Below, one piece after another: positions 23,542 through 33,925 of a DNA stretch of 64,000 nt; position 1 is the stretch's first letter, and each line of letters opens with the position of its first letter. The DNA is from Colias croceus (taxonomy: Eukaryota > Arthropoda > Insecta > Lepidoptera > Pieridae), in NCBI RefSeq assembly GCF_905220415.1, contig NC_059556.1, forward strand, positions 8,878,501 through 8,942,500. The letters are read 5' to 3'. A model generated the notes under the pieces. The model was given only the letters and a program-made list of their open reading frames with translations, had not been told where the DNA came from and did no database searches. A program made the position numbers and the translations under genes.

Positions 23542-23718
23542 GAAGTGAAACTTCTTTATGACCTTATTTAAAAATATTTTACTATATGCAACTTTACAGA
23601 AATATGTCGAATCACGCGTGGTAGGGATTAGAAAAAGATGGCGCGTAACGGAAAAATGTCACGGTAACGAAAAAATGTTACACATTTTTTTCCAACCCCG
23701 ATAAAGAAGTTTCACTTC
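23542..23718. mobile_element. 177-bp MITE with self-palindromic ends
   Basis: GAAGTGAAACTTCTTTAT at 23542-23559 is repeated inverted at 23701-23718. Each end is itself a small hairpin (GAAGT-GAA-ACTTC). The interior has AAAAAGATGGCGCGTAACGG and GTAACGAAAAAATGTTACAC, wording I recognise from lepidopteran repeats. A further hairpin, GTGTAC-TAGC-GTACAC, lies just outside at about 23520-23535. Target duplication not resolved. Confidence 0.65.
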
Positions 23719-26639
23719 AAATATGGCTAAAATCGACCTATAACATTTTTAACGTACTTTGCCATAATATTTGGCCAATTGAAAGATTATTTTAGAAAAA
23801 TGTTAGTACCTACCTTAGTGAATATCTATTAGTAACATCAGTAATGTGTAACACAAGAAGCTGTAGGTACCTACAGTCCGGTTAAAACAAAATAAAATGC
23901 TATTCAACGCGGTAGTTGGTACACAATTTCGTTCAAATCTGTTCAGCCGGTAAACCGTGAAGGAGACAAACAAACAAAAACACATACAAGTTCTTGTTTT
24001 TATATGTGTTCTTATAATTAATAGAGTGAATTCCAAGTTAATTATATTTTATTACATTATACATACTTACAAAAAGTACGTCTAGAATTTAAGTTTTTAT
24101 TACATTTTGTTAAAGCCATTTAAATTCGTTTAATTATCCTTTATCGTCAACTTTGATGTTTTTGCTAAAGGGCATATTGTTATAGCATTCTTCCTTGAAG
24201 TGATTTACGTTATTCTTGTTATTGCCACTTTGTTTCTTTATATTAATACGTGTCATGTTTCAGAAAGACATTGTCATCAAGTTGTATTTAAAATATGTTT
24301 TAATAAAAAGAAGTAAACAACAGTGATGTCTGGAAGTTAATTAATGATAAAATAAAACGCATAAAATGGATTTAAAGCGTGATATTTTATGCTTACTAGT
24401 TATAATATAACAACTGATAGCACGCGACTTCGCTTATTATGATAGATGAGCTTAGGCTAAGAGCTTAGGTATGTGCTCACTTATAATATGTCGGTTCAAA
24501 TCATCATCTAGATACCTACATTTCAAATCTCAACACACTCTTTACCATGTAAAAGTCGTGGACTAGCTCTGTTCGGGCATTACCAAAACTACCCTGAACG
24601 TACAGGAATAAAATTAAAAATATACCTAGCTTCACTGGTAAATAATATTATCTACAAACATAATTATTCCACACAGATTATGAAAATCACTGTTCTTTTA
24701 CATTATCTTATAGTTTTATTTATTTATAGTTTAAAATTTCACAAGATTTATTGTTCCGGAAGGTTCCATACATGTGTATGCACATACAAACATACATCTG
24801 TTGCTCTGGCGTCACTCAGGTGGGCATCTATTATTAGCCGATACATTCCTGAACGAGTTATGCATCCTGTTGTTTCACTTCAGCACGTGGGCTTCTGTAT
24901 GGAAAAATAAATAATATGTAGAGGTTAAGGAACTTTCCTCGCGGTCAGATTGTGGATGGGTGACCGGGTGGCTGTGAAGGGGACGTATTCGTTTGTTAGA
25001 TTTCGTCTTCGAATGCGCGGGATTTGTGTATAATTGTTGTATACTATGATAATTAATTGTAGCCTGCACAAACTTTTTAGTTTTGAGTAGGAAGTAAAGT
25101 AGGTACGTAGCTACTTTAGTTGAGACTTGAGACGCAATCCTACTCCTGTTTAACATCATGGGAGACATAATTCTGTATGCGTCATCAAAAATTATCCAAC
25201 TCGATCAACTAGTTCTGAGACAAGTAAACTTTCGCATATAGTTTATGTTTACCTGCAATAATATTTTATTCATTACACATACGATTCTAAACACACTCTA
25301 CGCAACATACATTATTTACCTCTTTATACAATTACTTGTAATTTTTTGCAATAAAAGGGGAAATATCTATCGTATTGCTAATTCAAAGTTCATGGTCAGA
25401 GATGACAGATCAGGGTGAGTAAGTCGGAAGATGTTCAGTAATTGTTGGAATATGTAATAATGTATTTATTACGTTTTTTTACCTATATTACGTAGTTTAT
25501 TGTTATTTGATGGATATTTCGTTTTATCTTTTCCGTTTAATGTTATCAATATTATCTCGTACCTTTTTGTGCTTTTAAGGTGATATTTAATTAAGAATTT
25601 CACTTGTTCATATCTTAGGGCTGTGAAAAAAAAAACTTTCTGAAATTGTAAGATGTAACATGAAAATAATTAAGTGTGTTTGCACGTAAGTTCACACAAG
25701 AATAATAAGAGGCGTTTTTGGATGGAATATACAAATTATTATTTCACTCATAAAATGTCTGGTTCAATTTTCTTTTACATAGAAAATGTGGTTTCACCTA
25801 GGCTCAACGTCTAGACTGCCGACATTGAATAATAACGAGATTAATTAAATATTATATCTAACCATATACAAAGCAGGTCAGAATTCCATGAATATCTAAT
25901 AGTTATTCCATATTTATGACATAATATTATTTTAATTGTATTGTCTAATGCTTGGGCGCGGCTCGAGGATCGAGTGAGAGGCAATCGTCAAGGTCACGTT
26001 ATATGATCGAAGTAAATACTAATAGGGTCACTATCTTATGAATAAATATTATATTTAAGTAAATATGGCAAAAATTACTGGCGAATACTATGTGAGAACC
26101 AAAGTTATTCTTGTGATTTTGTTGTATTATATTTAATTTATTTTAACGGCAGGAAAGCGTGAAGTTATTATGTTAATCTTAAATTTACATTTTCTTTTTG
26201 CAAATCTGCATTTTTTATGCTTACTGTAGTTTATGAAATTTAAATTGTTTTTTTTTTTTTAAGTTAAAGATCATTCAAAATTGTGATGTGTGGCAACTGG
26301 CAACCCTAATGATATACTTATAATTGTGAGTTTGAGCATGGACGAATATAATCTAAAAGGACTGATAATGGTCATAATAGAGATCGTACCCCGTAATTTC
26401 AGACTATTACTAGATGGCGCTCTGATTTGAGCTTATTATTTAATTTGCAGCTTTAAAAGCACCACTAGTGACCAATTTTAGAACTATGGAAACAGCTAAC
26501 TATCGATTTTCAATTATTACATCTAGAGGGCGTTGTTTTAAAAACTCCGGTGTTTTTGAATTATTTTAGTTTTTAGCTAAGAGCGTTCATGCTCCTCACA
26601 GGGCTTAGTGCAGAATTACGAATTAGAATTATTAATTTT
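23719..26639. other. AT-rich DNA with repeat fragments
   Basis: About 23880-23990 resembles a decayed Helitron body (CAAATCTGTTCAGCCGGTAA). The 128-codon and shorter frames begin only at 26.7 kb. No host gene recognised. Confidence 0.4.
24941..24990 (+). repeat. possible 5S rRNA-derived SINE fragment
   Basis: GCGGTCAGATTGTGGATGGG followed by TGACCGGGTGG resembles the internal promoter end of insect 5S rRNA (a GCGGTTAG, then GATGGGGGACCG core). A full 5S gene is absent. It may be the head of a 5S-derived SINE or a chance match. Confidence 0.3.
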
Positions 26640-27143
26640 TTCAAGCGTTGAAATAGTTTTGCTGAAATCATCATATCTGCTGTTTATAAAATGTGATACT
26701 GTCTTTTAAACTAATAATTTCTTGCTTTATACAATTTAAATCTGACGAAATCCTATTCATAATATTGATGATTCCAGTGAGCGCCGCAGCTTTTCCATCT
26801 CTTCGGATATAATCTTTCGAATAGAGTCAGCTGATAATGCATTATTATTCACAGCGATAGGGGATTTAAAAGAAGATGTGCCACCTCTACGTGTTGTAAT
26901 GTTATCAGGACTTCGTTGTAACAATTGAGCGCATGAGCGTACTGGGGTATTTTCAGTATTCAGAGATCTTGACTGATGAGTGGAACATTCAGGGCAAAAC
27001 CATTTTTTTTTAAATTCGCTTGTCAATTGTTTCTTTTTGTCAGTTGGGAACAAACATGCAATATGATAATTTCGTTTACAATGAGGGCAAGATAAAATCC
27101 CAGCGCTGCCTTCTGTTGTAGCTTTGCAACAGGCAAACTTCAT
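26640..27143 (-). pseudogene. LINE ORF1-like PHD-finger protein, frameshifted
   Basis: The readable frame (27143 to 26757, 128 residues) starts with a PHD-like zinc finger: C5-C6, C19-C22, H27-C30 and C50-C53, with the N-terminal CxxC reduced to CC. A polar linker containing NTENTPVR and TTRRGG follows, then from residue 104 an amphipathic stretch (DSIRKIISEEMEKLRRSLE). After the stop, a second frame continues with ISSDLNCIKQEIISLKDSI and a third with SKTISTLEKINNS, together a coiled coil. So at least two frameshifts separate the original protein. This architecture is typical of ORF1 proteins of lepidopteran Jockey/CR1-type LINEs. No reverse transcriptase lies downstream, so the element is a fragment. 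Confidence 0.65.
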
Positions 27144-27521
27144 AATGATTGGAAAATTTAAGTAATTAAGAAAAAAAAAATTTAGTAATAAATTTCTGAT
27201 AATATGACCCCTGTCAGGATCGATCTTCCTACTAACTGTTCTAAGTCCAGTTCACTTTGTACAGAGCTACGAGTGTCTTGTAATTTTCAACGAAATTATG
27301 TTTCTTATTGTATCTGGTAAATCGTCACGATAGAATATGACAATGTTAATTTGTAACTTTTGTTTTTAATATACCGTCAACCACTTTTATCACTTTTACG
27401 CAAAAAGTTTCCAATGTTAATTTTAATAATAAATCGTGATGTACGCGTATTCGTCCACAAATCAGATTGTTTTTGATAACTTAAGCACCACTAATAAAAA
27501 CTTCCAACAAGATATACTATT
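27144..27521. other. spacer between two ORF1-like fragments
   Basis: No open frame of note. It may hold the 5' leader of the downstream ORF1-like fragment. On the minus strand GGTCATATTATCAGAAATTT precedes the ATG at 27143. Confidence 0.35.
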
Positions 27522-27806
27522 TCAATTAGATTTGAATTTAATTAATAATTTGTAACCCGCTTGATCAAACACGTACCCTTCACACTGACGTAAGCGATTG
27601 ACTGTGTTGGTGTTATCAAGTTTGGGTCGCTGGCTAAGACATGCTGGACATTTCCAAGAAGACTTCTTTTCAGGTAACATGGCATAAAATCTCTTATCGT
27701 TGGTTCCAGCGCACTGCAAGTCATACGCTAAAGAACATAGGGAGCATCTAAGGAAGTGAGTACCTTTAATAAGGTTTCGACACCCACTACAAACATTCGA
27801 CCTCAT
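27522..27806 (-). pseudogene. second PHD-like ORF1 fragment
   Basis: A 94-residue frame contains C6-x2-C9, C21-x2-C24, C32 and C53-x2-C56, spaced as in a PHD finger. The histidine position is replaced in SLAYDLQC, where a D occupies it. The D form is, to my knowledge, common in ORF1 proteins of lepidopteran LINEs. The linker DNTNTVNRLRQ resembles the NTENTPVR linker of the neighbouring fragment. The frame ends soon after, so it is a truncated ORF1, or one of two tandem elements in the same orientation. Confidence that it is element-derived is moderate, because PHD fingers also occur in host proteins. Confidence 0.55.
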
Positions 27807-27959
27807 TCGACATAGTGATCAGAGTAGTGTATATATATTCTTTATTTTCTGTTAAAAAAAAGTCTATATCTTTTTTCTTCTTAATTATTCCCTTGTAAAC
27901 AGTATTACATATTTATATGAGCAAAAAATACGGGAAAAGAAAAAAAAATCTAGATGTAC

Positions 27960-28030
27960 GGCGATGATTTGAACCAGCGTCCATCTGTTTATAAGTACGA
28001 GACTGAGTCAATACAGCTACAGACACTTAT
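27960..28030 (-). repeat. tRNA-like pol III promoter fragment
   Basis: On the minus strand GTAGCTGTATTGACTCAG (28021-28004) resembles an A box and GGTTCAAATC (27975-27966) a B box, separated by about 30 bases. A full tRNA fold is not evident, so a SINE head or tRNA pseudogene is likelier than a functional tRNA. Confidence 0.35.
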
Positions 28031-28157
28031 ACGTCTTATGTTGAAATTTATGCTCTAATTGTTCGAGTAATTCTTAGATAAAAACAGTTCATAGCAGCGT
28101 GGTCCACGATGGTGGTCACGAAGTCACTCTCGAACAGCGATGATCGAAGTGAAAAAA

Positions 28158-28700
28158 TAGGCGGTTCATCCTAAGGAGCGCTGGGGCAGTGAACTCTCAT
28201 AAATAATTATTATAATAAAGTTGTGCTCATTCATTTAACAATTAATATATCTTTATTTAAAATTAAATTTATCGAATACCTAAACTCCAATACGAATATC
28301 AAATGCCTAAATACGGAATCCAATAAGAGTGAAAGAGAAATTTTGCGACAGTCCTGCGGAGGTCCTGCGCGAAACCGCGATGTTGCCGCATCGCATGACA
28401 GCAGCAATTGCGCGCGACAAGCGCGCGACGTTGCCAGTTGCCACTCCTATATTATAAACAAACAATAAAAATACGCTCGCGAAAGCAAATTCGGGGATTT
28501 TCTAATTATTAATTGATAATCATTGAATTCGTTTTGAAATAGCCTGTACTTTATAATTTTTAGTGTTTAAATAGACATTTATAATGTGGTGCTCATTTTT
28601 TTTGTTATGAATTTACTACGCTACTGTATTTTCTTTGTTTTGGTTCAATAATTGAACACCCGTACAATTTTGTCACGAGCCGCCTCTTGCCTTTATAATA
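28158..28700 (+). repeat. dispersed repeat, less disrupted copy
   Basis: The left part (28158-28310) matches 7508-7630 and the right part (28584-28700) matches 9424-9445 plus 9896-9985. Between them lies a GC-rich patch (28340-28450) with CGCGCGACAAGCGCGCG at 28411-28427. This patch is not recognisable in the other copy and may be a separate insertion. The 81-codon frame here is not convincing as a gene. Confidence 0.55.
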
Positions 28701-28739
28701 TTTTACGTTATAGTTTACGTTTTTTTGCGTATTATATTT

Positions 28740-28990
28740 TACGTCAAGATACCATAAGCATAATATTTATTGGGTCCATGCCATAAGATACTATTTGGCA
28801 CATTGATTTTTTTTAGAAGCGACATCTAGTTGAGACAAGAACCATTCAATTATAAAAAAATGCCAAATGATACTGCGAGTGACATCTATCGACTAAATTG
28901 GGAACTGAGAAACGAATTACGCTGTTTACTATGGCTATGATAAGTCCTCTAGATATTTATTGGGTCCATGGTTTGAGATATTATGACTTG
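28740..28990. repeat. repeated TATTTATTGGGTCCATG block
   Basis: ATATTTATTGGGTCCATG occurs at about 28761-28780 and again at about 28952-28971, both followed by a related tail (CCATAAGATACTAT versus GTTTGAGATATTAT). Direct repeats of about 35 bases flank about 155 bases that contain AGCGACATCTAGTTGA and GTGACATCTATCGACTA, two forms of the same word. Confidence 0.5.
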
Positions 28991-29452
28991 TGAATTCCAA
29001 TACTAATTGTTGTCTTATTTATATTAAAATACCTTTGAAACAATAGGTTAGTTGTTTTGTTTAAATTGCATGGTGTATGTTTGTGGTTAGAGTTATAGAT
29101 AGAAAAAAATACTGGTAATAAGTATTGTTTGGAATTTCGCATTGTTAAAAGAAGTAGATACTTGTTTTCTGCTTATTTTGATAACTATTTATGTGGAACT
29201 AAATTGTGTAAATTATACACAAAAATAAATATAATCCCAAAAGTACAGGGACTAAATACGTTGCACATAATATTCTTCAACAAATTCTTTTCATTATGTT
29301 TGTATGTACTTATACATAACCTAATAATATCTGTGAAACAAATGTTTCTTTCAAAACCCCGAAATAATCAAAACGCACGTAACTACAATGAGTGGACCAC
29401 GCAAAAATAGTCCGCGTCCGATGAATCAACGTTCCAATAATTATATTTGTAA

Positions 29453-29642
29453 CTAGCTGCGCTCCGCGGTTTCACCCGTGTGGCTACGCTCCTGTTGGTC
29501 TTAGCGTGATGATATATAGCTTCTAGTGTTCCTCGATGAATGGGCTATCTAACACTGAAATACTTTTTCTAATCAGACCAGTAGTTACTGAGATTAGCGC
29601 GTTCAAACAAACTCTTCAGCTTTATAATATTAATATTATAGA
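29453..29642 (-). mobile_element. non-autonomous Helitron (190 bp)
   Basis: On the minus strand it begins TC (29642-29641) and ends CTAG (29456-29453), between host A and T. The body has CTTAGCGTGATGATATA, ATGGGCTATCTAACACTGAA and AGATTAGCGCGTTCAAACAA, the family also present at 4131-4510 and 57249-57426. The 3' hairpin region reads GCTCCGCGGTTTCACCCG on the plus strand. Confidence 0.7.
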
Positions 29643-30470
29643 TGTGTTTGTATGAATGTCGTGTGTATCGTTTGATACTAGTAATGCGATACTTTCACAC
29701 GTTCATTGATAAATACGGAATATTAATGGTATGTATTTGTTTAACGTTTCTGTAATCAAGTGTTCCATTGCTTATAATATATCAGGTGAATTTTCTGAAA
29801 TTTTTATTGTATGACATTATCTTGGGAGAGAAGAACTCGCACATGGTCACAAATTTTCTATAAACTCTGCCTAAGCAGACTTTTTTAATAAGAGTGTATA
29901 AAAGACTGAACAATTCTGCCACGTACATAAATTGATTTTTTTTTGTTTTGTGTATAATTTAAAGTTGGTACATAGTTTAAAGACAGTATGGTAGGTACTT
30001 ACATAGGAAATAACTCTATGCAATGCCACTCGGCCATGTTTTGACCTTTTAATAGGCGATTGTGTGTCTAATTGTTTATACATTATTACTTACATGTGTA
30101 ATATTCCCATAACAAGTGCTGTTTCCAAGGGTTTCATATTTATAGTTGAATCGTATAATTAATCTATTTCTTATCTCCTTTTATGACTGTACAATAAAGA
30201 GTCTCTGTCAGTCAAGTTCATGGGAGAATAAGTCAAATATAATTCAATCATTATAAGTAGGGAAACCATTAAACCGTTTGTTTGTCAGTATGTAGGTTCG
30301 TTTCGATAAGGTACGAGTGCATGTACATTAAAATGTAGTTCCCACTTGTAGACTAATGACAAACAACCATATACACATTTTTTTATAAATATATTGTGTG
30401 AAAAAATGTTTGTCTGTGTCTTTAATAGAAGCGTAAACTATGCATTGAATTACGTGATGATCTTAAACTT
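29643..30470. other. no feature recognised
   Basis: AT-rich, no domain-bearing frame or repeat with definable ends. Confidence 0.4.
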
Positions 30471-30473
30471 TAA

Positions 30474-31170
30474 GGCCGAGATTCATAGATCGCACTTTAA
30501 CTTTACTTTGATGGAAAGATCTACTTTCAACCAAAAATATATTTCTTAGTCGTGTCAAGCTCATCTTTACTTTCCAGAAACTATACTTTACTTAGTAAAG
30601 GCTAAGGAGCCGATAATCATGACTTTGGTCTCAAAGTAAACTTTACATGACTATGCGTATAAATTATGTAGGCCTTCATTTTAAACCAATTTCCTAGAAC
30701 AGAAACACATTTTAATATGGTTGGGTTATAGATCGAAACGTCATGTCGAGTAACATTTTTTTGTTGATGTGATCGTTGCATTGTTTCGTTTGTCTTTTAA
30801 CATTATTATAATATTTTTCTGACGAATTTTGCGGTGTCTACCGGTTTTTGATATTTCTACTATAATCTTCCTACATAATGGTTTTTTTTGTAAACATTTC
30901 ATTTTTCATATAAAATAATAATGTTATTATATAATATGTTTTTTTATGGAAATATAACTTAATTTAATAATAATAAAAACATAAATTATGCGTATAAAGT
31001 AACAGTTACACGTCTTACCCTGTACTTTACTTTGGGACCGTACTTTTCTAAGGAAAGTCAAGCAATTCTCTCTGAAATTAAATATGTTGAAAGTAAACTT
31101 CGGTCATACAAAGTTTACTTTGTGAAGACTCTTTTGCTCTAAAGTAAAGTCACGACTGTGAATCTGGGCC
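30474..31170. mobile_element. 697-bp foldback MITE, TAA target duplication
   Basis: Ends are inverted: GGCCGAGATTCATAGATCGC on the left and GGCCCAGATTCACAGTCGTG inward from the right, each followed by ACTTTA...ACTTTA words. TAA flanks both ends (30471-30473 and 31171-31173). Further inside, AGTAAACTTT and AAAGTAAACTT type words occur in both halves. TAA duplication again suggests a PIF/Harbinger relation. No transposase frame is present. Confidence 0.75.
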
Positions 31171-31173
31171 TAA

Positions 31174-31514
31174 GACTTAAAGCAAAGTGTTGTTTATGAA
31201 CTATGAGCCCACGAAGGTTTCTGAGTTGGTAAAACCTATTTTCGACAGTTTACCACATGCAAAGCCGGGATACACAGCTACTTATGATAATAACATTATC
31301 TAATTTTAGGATAATTTTATGCAAATCAAACAAATTATAAACATACTTCAGTAACCAACAATAATGCAAAGTAAAGAAACCTTTCGATAAAAACCAACTA
31401 TTATTATCTATTGTATGCTGAGAATTTTATAAGATAATATCTGTTATTCCACAAGTTTTTATTCGCATACTTTTAATGCCCTTGACAGGCTGACTATTAC
31501 AAGTTAACTTGATA
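31174..31514. other. no feature recognised
   Basis: AT-rich sequence between the foldback MITE and the SINE. Nothing identified. Confidence 0.4.
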
Positions 31515-31527
31515 TAATTTTTGTATT

Positions 31528-31838
31528 CATCATCATCATCATCATCAGCCCATATACGTTCCCACTGCTGGGACACGGGCCTCCTATGAGGGTACAGGCC
31601 ATAATCCACCGCGCTGGCCAAGTGCGTGTCGGCGGATGACACATGTCGTCGAACTTTTTAATTCTTCGACATGTCGGTTTCCTCACGATGTTTTCCTTCA
31701 CCGTTCGAGCAGTGGTGATGTTACAACATGCGCAGATAAATTGAAAAATCAATTTAATTCCTGCGCGCTCGCCTGGTCTCGAACCACGGACTTATCGATT
31801 CGAAGTCCGAGGTCTCACCACTGAGCCACCACTGCTCT
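31528..31838 (-). mobile_element. tRNA-derived SINE with RTE-like tail, copy A
   Basis: On the minus strand the head reads GGTGGCTCAGTGGTGAGAC (A box, about 31828-31810) and GGTTCGAGACC (B box, 31785-31775), a good RNA polymerase III promoter. The body contains GAAAACATCGTGAGGAAACC and CCCAGCAGTGGGAACGTATA, and it ends in a (GAT)n tail. A perfect 13-bp duplication, TAATTTTTGTATT, flanks it at 31515-31527 and 31839-31851. The tail resembles the 3' end of the RTE fragment at 20181-20412, suggesting mobilisation by an RTE LINE. Short open frames on both strands are inside the SINE and are not genes. Confidence 0.9.
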
Positions 31839-31851
31839 TAATTTTTGTATT

Positions 31852-32278
31852 ATGCTTTTCAAATAATGTTGCATTACGACATAACCACGACATGCCTTTG
31901 ATTGCAAGAAAATAATTAATTGTTTTACTTCTGAAGTTATAACAGTCAGCCATTTTTAATTTTCCACATATAAATTGCTTCGTACTCGGATTCTTGAATA
32001 TTTACTCCGTTTATTACTATTCTCTTTTAATTATTTTAAATCAATTAATCTGAGCTTAAAGATAAATAACATTTATTTATATCTTAAATTTAACAACTCC
32101 ATAGTTACATCACATTTAATAACAAAAAACATTGCATCAAACTAAACATTAATCCATTTATTTGAAGTTTCATCACGTTCCCATGGTCTCATATAATCAC
32201 ATGCTAGGAAATGACCGGCCACGTAAACATGACCTGCTACTCCCCCATTCGAGTCCTACCATCTATGTACAATGTACA
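31852..32278. other. no feature recognised
   Basis: AT-rich; nothing identified. Confidence 0.4.
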
Positions 32279-32492
32279 TCCATACTAATATTATAAATGC
32301 AAAAGTAGCTCTGTCTGTCTGTTACTCAATCACGCCTTAACTACTGAACCAATTTGCATGAAATTTGGTACAGAGATATTTTGATACCCGAGAAAGGACA
32401 TAGCATAGGTTTTATCCCGGAAATCCCACGGGAACAGGAACTATAAGGGTTTTTCTTTGACTGCGCGGGCGATGCCGCGGGTGGAAAGCTAG
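32279..32492 (+). mobile_element. textbook non-autonomous Helitron (214 bp)
   Basis: Starts TCCATACTAATATTATAAAT, carries CTGTCTGTCTGTTACTC, AAATTTGGTACAGAGATATT and TTTATCCCGGAAATCCCACG. It ends with a CGCGG-GCGATG-CCGCG hairpin, a nine-base gap and CTAG (32489-32492). Host bases are A before TC and T after CTAG, with no target duplication. All four Helitron hallmarks are present. There is no coding capacity. Confidence 0.9.
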
Positions 32493-33751
32493 TATGTAAT
32501 AAAATTGTATGAAAGTCAATACTGAACATTTAATATTAAAATAATACTTGGGAAGCTATCTTCAATCGATAAGCAAAAAAGTTTTCAGTATTTTTATGTC
32601 CGAACTAAATTCAAATGGATGGATGAATTCACTTCAAATTTTGCATGACTATAATGAGTATGTCTGGTCAACATATAGGGTATATAATATCACAACGCTA
32701 AGACCAATAGGAGCGGAGCGATGTGGGTAAAACCGCGAGGCTGAGATAGTATTCTTTATTAGATAGTAATTAGTACACGAGGTTCTTTAATAGAATATGA
32801 GGGGTCTAGTAAATTGGTCGGTAGATCGATCAGACGTTATAGTACATTCTCACATTAGTAACTTGATTGTTTGTAGGAATCAGTTGTTTCACTTATATTG
32901 TTTTATTTGAGCGGAAGTCGTTTGTGCTAATATCCGTAAATGATGATATACATACTAATATCTATACATTGTAAATAAGATAGTAGGTTTGTCTGTTTCG
33001 CTTTTACGACAAAACATAATTTCGATATCGTCAAAACTCGACATTTTTTTTCTTTCAATCAGAGTTAAAAATAATAAATATTGGATGAAAGTTTTGCCCG
33101 CGGTTTTGTCTGTAAGCAAAGCGGGACACAGTTGGTTAAGGTAATAATTACATTAACATTTGTGTAAGTAATCGATAATTATTGAATTGTGTTATGGTTT
33201 AAATTACATATTAGCATTGCGTCTGCGGCTTGGCTTATTTACATTTAACTTTATCGCATTACAACTAAGTTTCCATTCATTCTTTCGTAGTTTCAAATAT
33301 TAAATTTGGAAATCACTTTTTTAATACCTTAATTAGTAGATATATTTTTTGAGCTAAATATGAAGGAAATTATGCAAGCAATGCAATTCTTAAAAATGTT
33401 AAAAGTGGCCAAACTAAAATTAAATACGAGATTTTCTGAAACATGAACGAAGTCACGGGCTGTATTAGTATACATAATTTAGTCAAAGACACCCTAAACG
33501 TTAACAAACACCTCTTCAAAATTTATGAACACACACATATCAACAGTACTCAGAAAATTGCTTATTGCCCCATTTGAAACTACCCTCGAAATAAAAATGA
33601 AAACATACAATTTTCAGTACTCCAGAACTAGGGTTAGAACAAAAGCTTTTCATTTGACGAAGCATTTTCAAGCAAGGAGGTCGCAAACAACTATTAAGCA
33701 CGTACTAGCTTGTAAGCGAAAGTGTATCTTATTGTAAGGTAGTAGGAACCA
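32493..33751. other. AT-rich DNA with Helitron-like fragments
   Basis: About 32675-32740 (ATATCACAACGCTAAGACCA, GCGGAGCGATGTGGGTAAAA) is a plus-oriented fragment of the family at 29453-29642. About 32945-33125 has CATACTAATATCTATACATT and GCCCGCGGTTTTGTCTG and may be another decayed copy. No gene recognised. Confidence 0.4.
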
Positions 33752-33925
33752 TTTTTGTTTGGCCAAAGCGAGTATTGTTGAAATGCCTTTGAGACGGTCT
33801 AGTGTAAAGTAACGGGATATGCGTTCTATTGTCTGGTGATAGAGTTTGTTTTTGTTTGCTTATGCGAGTATTGTTACAAGCCTTTGAGACAGTCTGAGTG
33901 CAAGTTGACGGGATTATGTGTAGAG
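33752..33925. repeat. diverged tandem duplication, 97-bp period
   Basis: TTTTTGTTTGGCCAAAGCGA, GAGTATTGTTGAAATGCCTT and GAGACGGTCTAGTG from 33752 recur from 33849 as TTTTTGTTTGCTTATGCGAG, GTATTGTTACAAGCCTT and GAGACAGTCTGAGTG. The second unit is incomplete. Confidence 0.7.
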
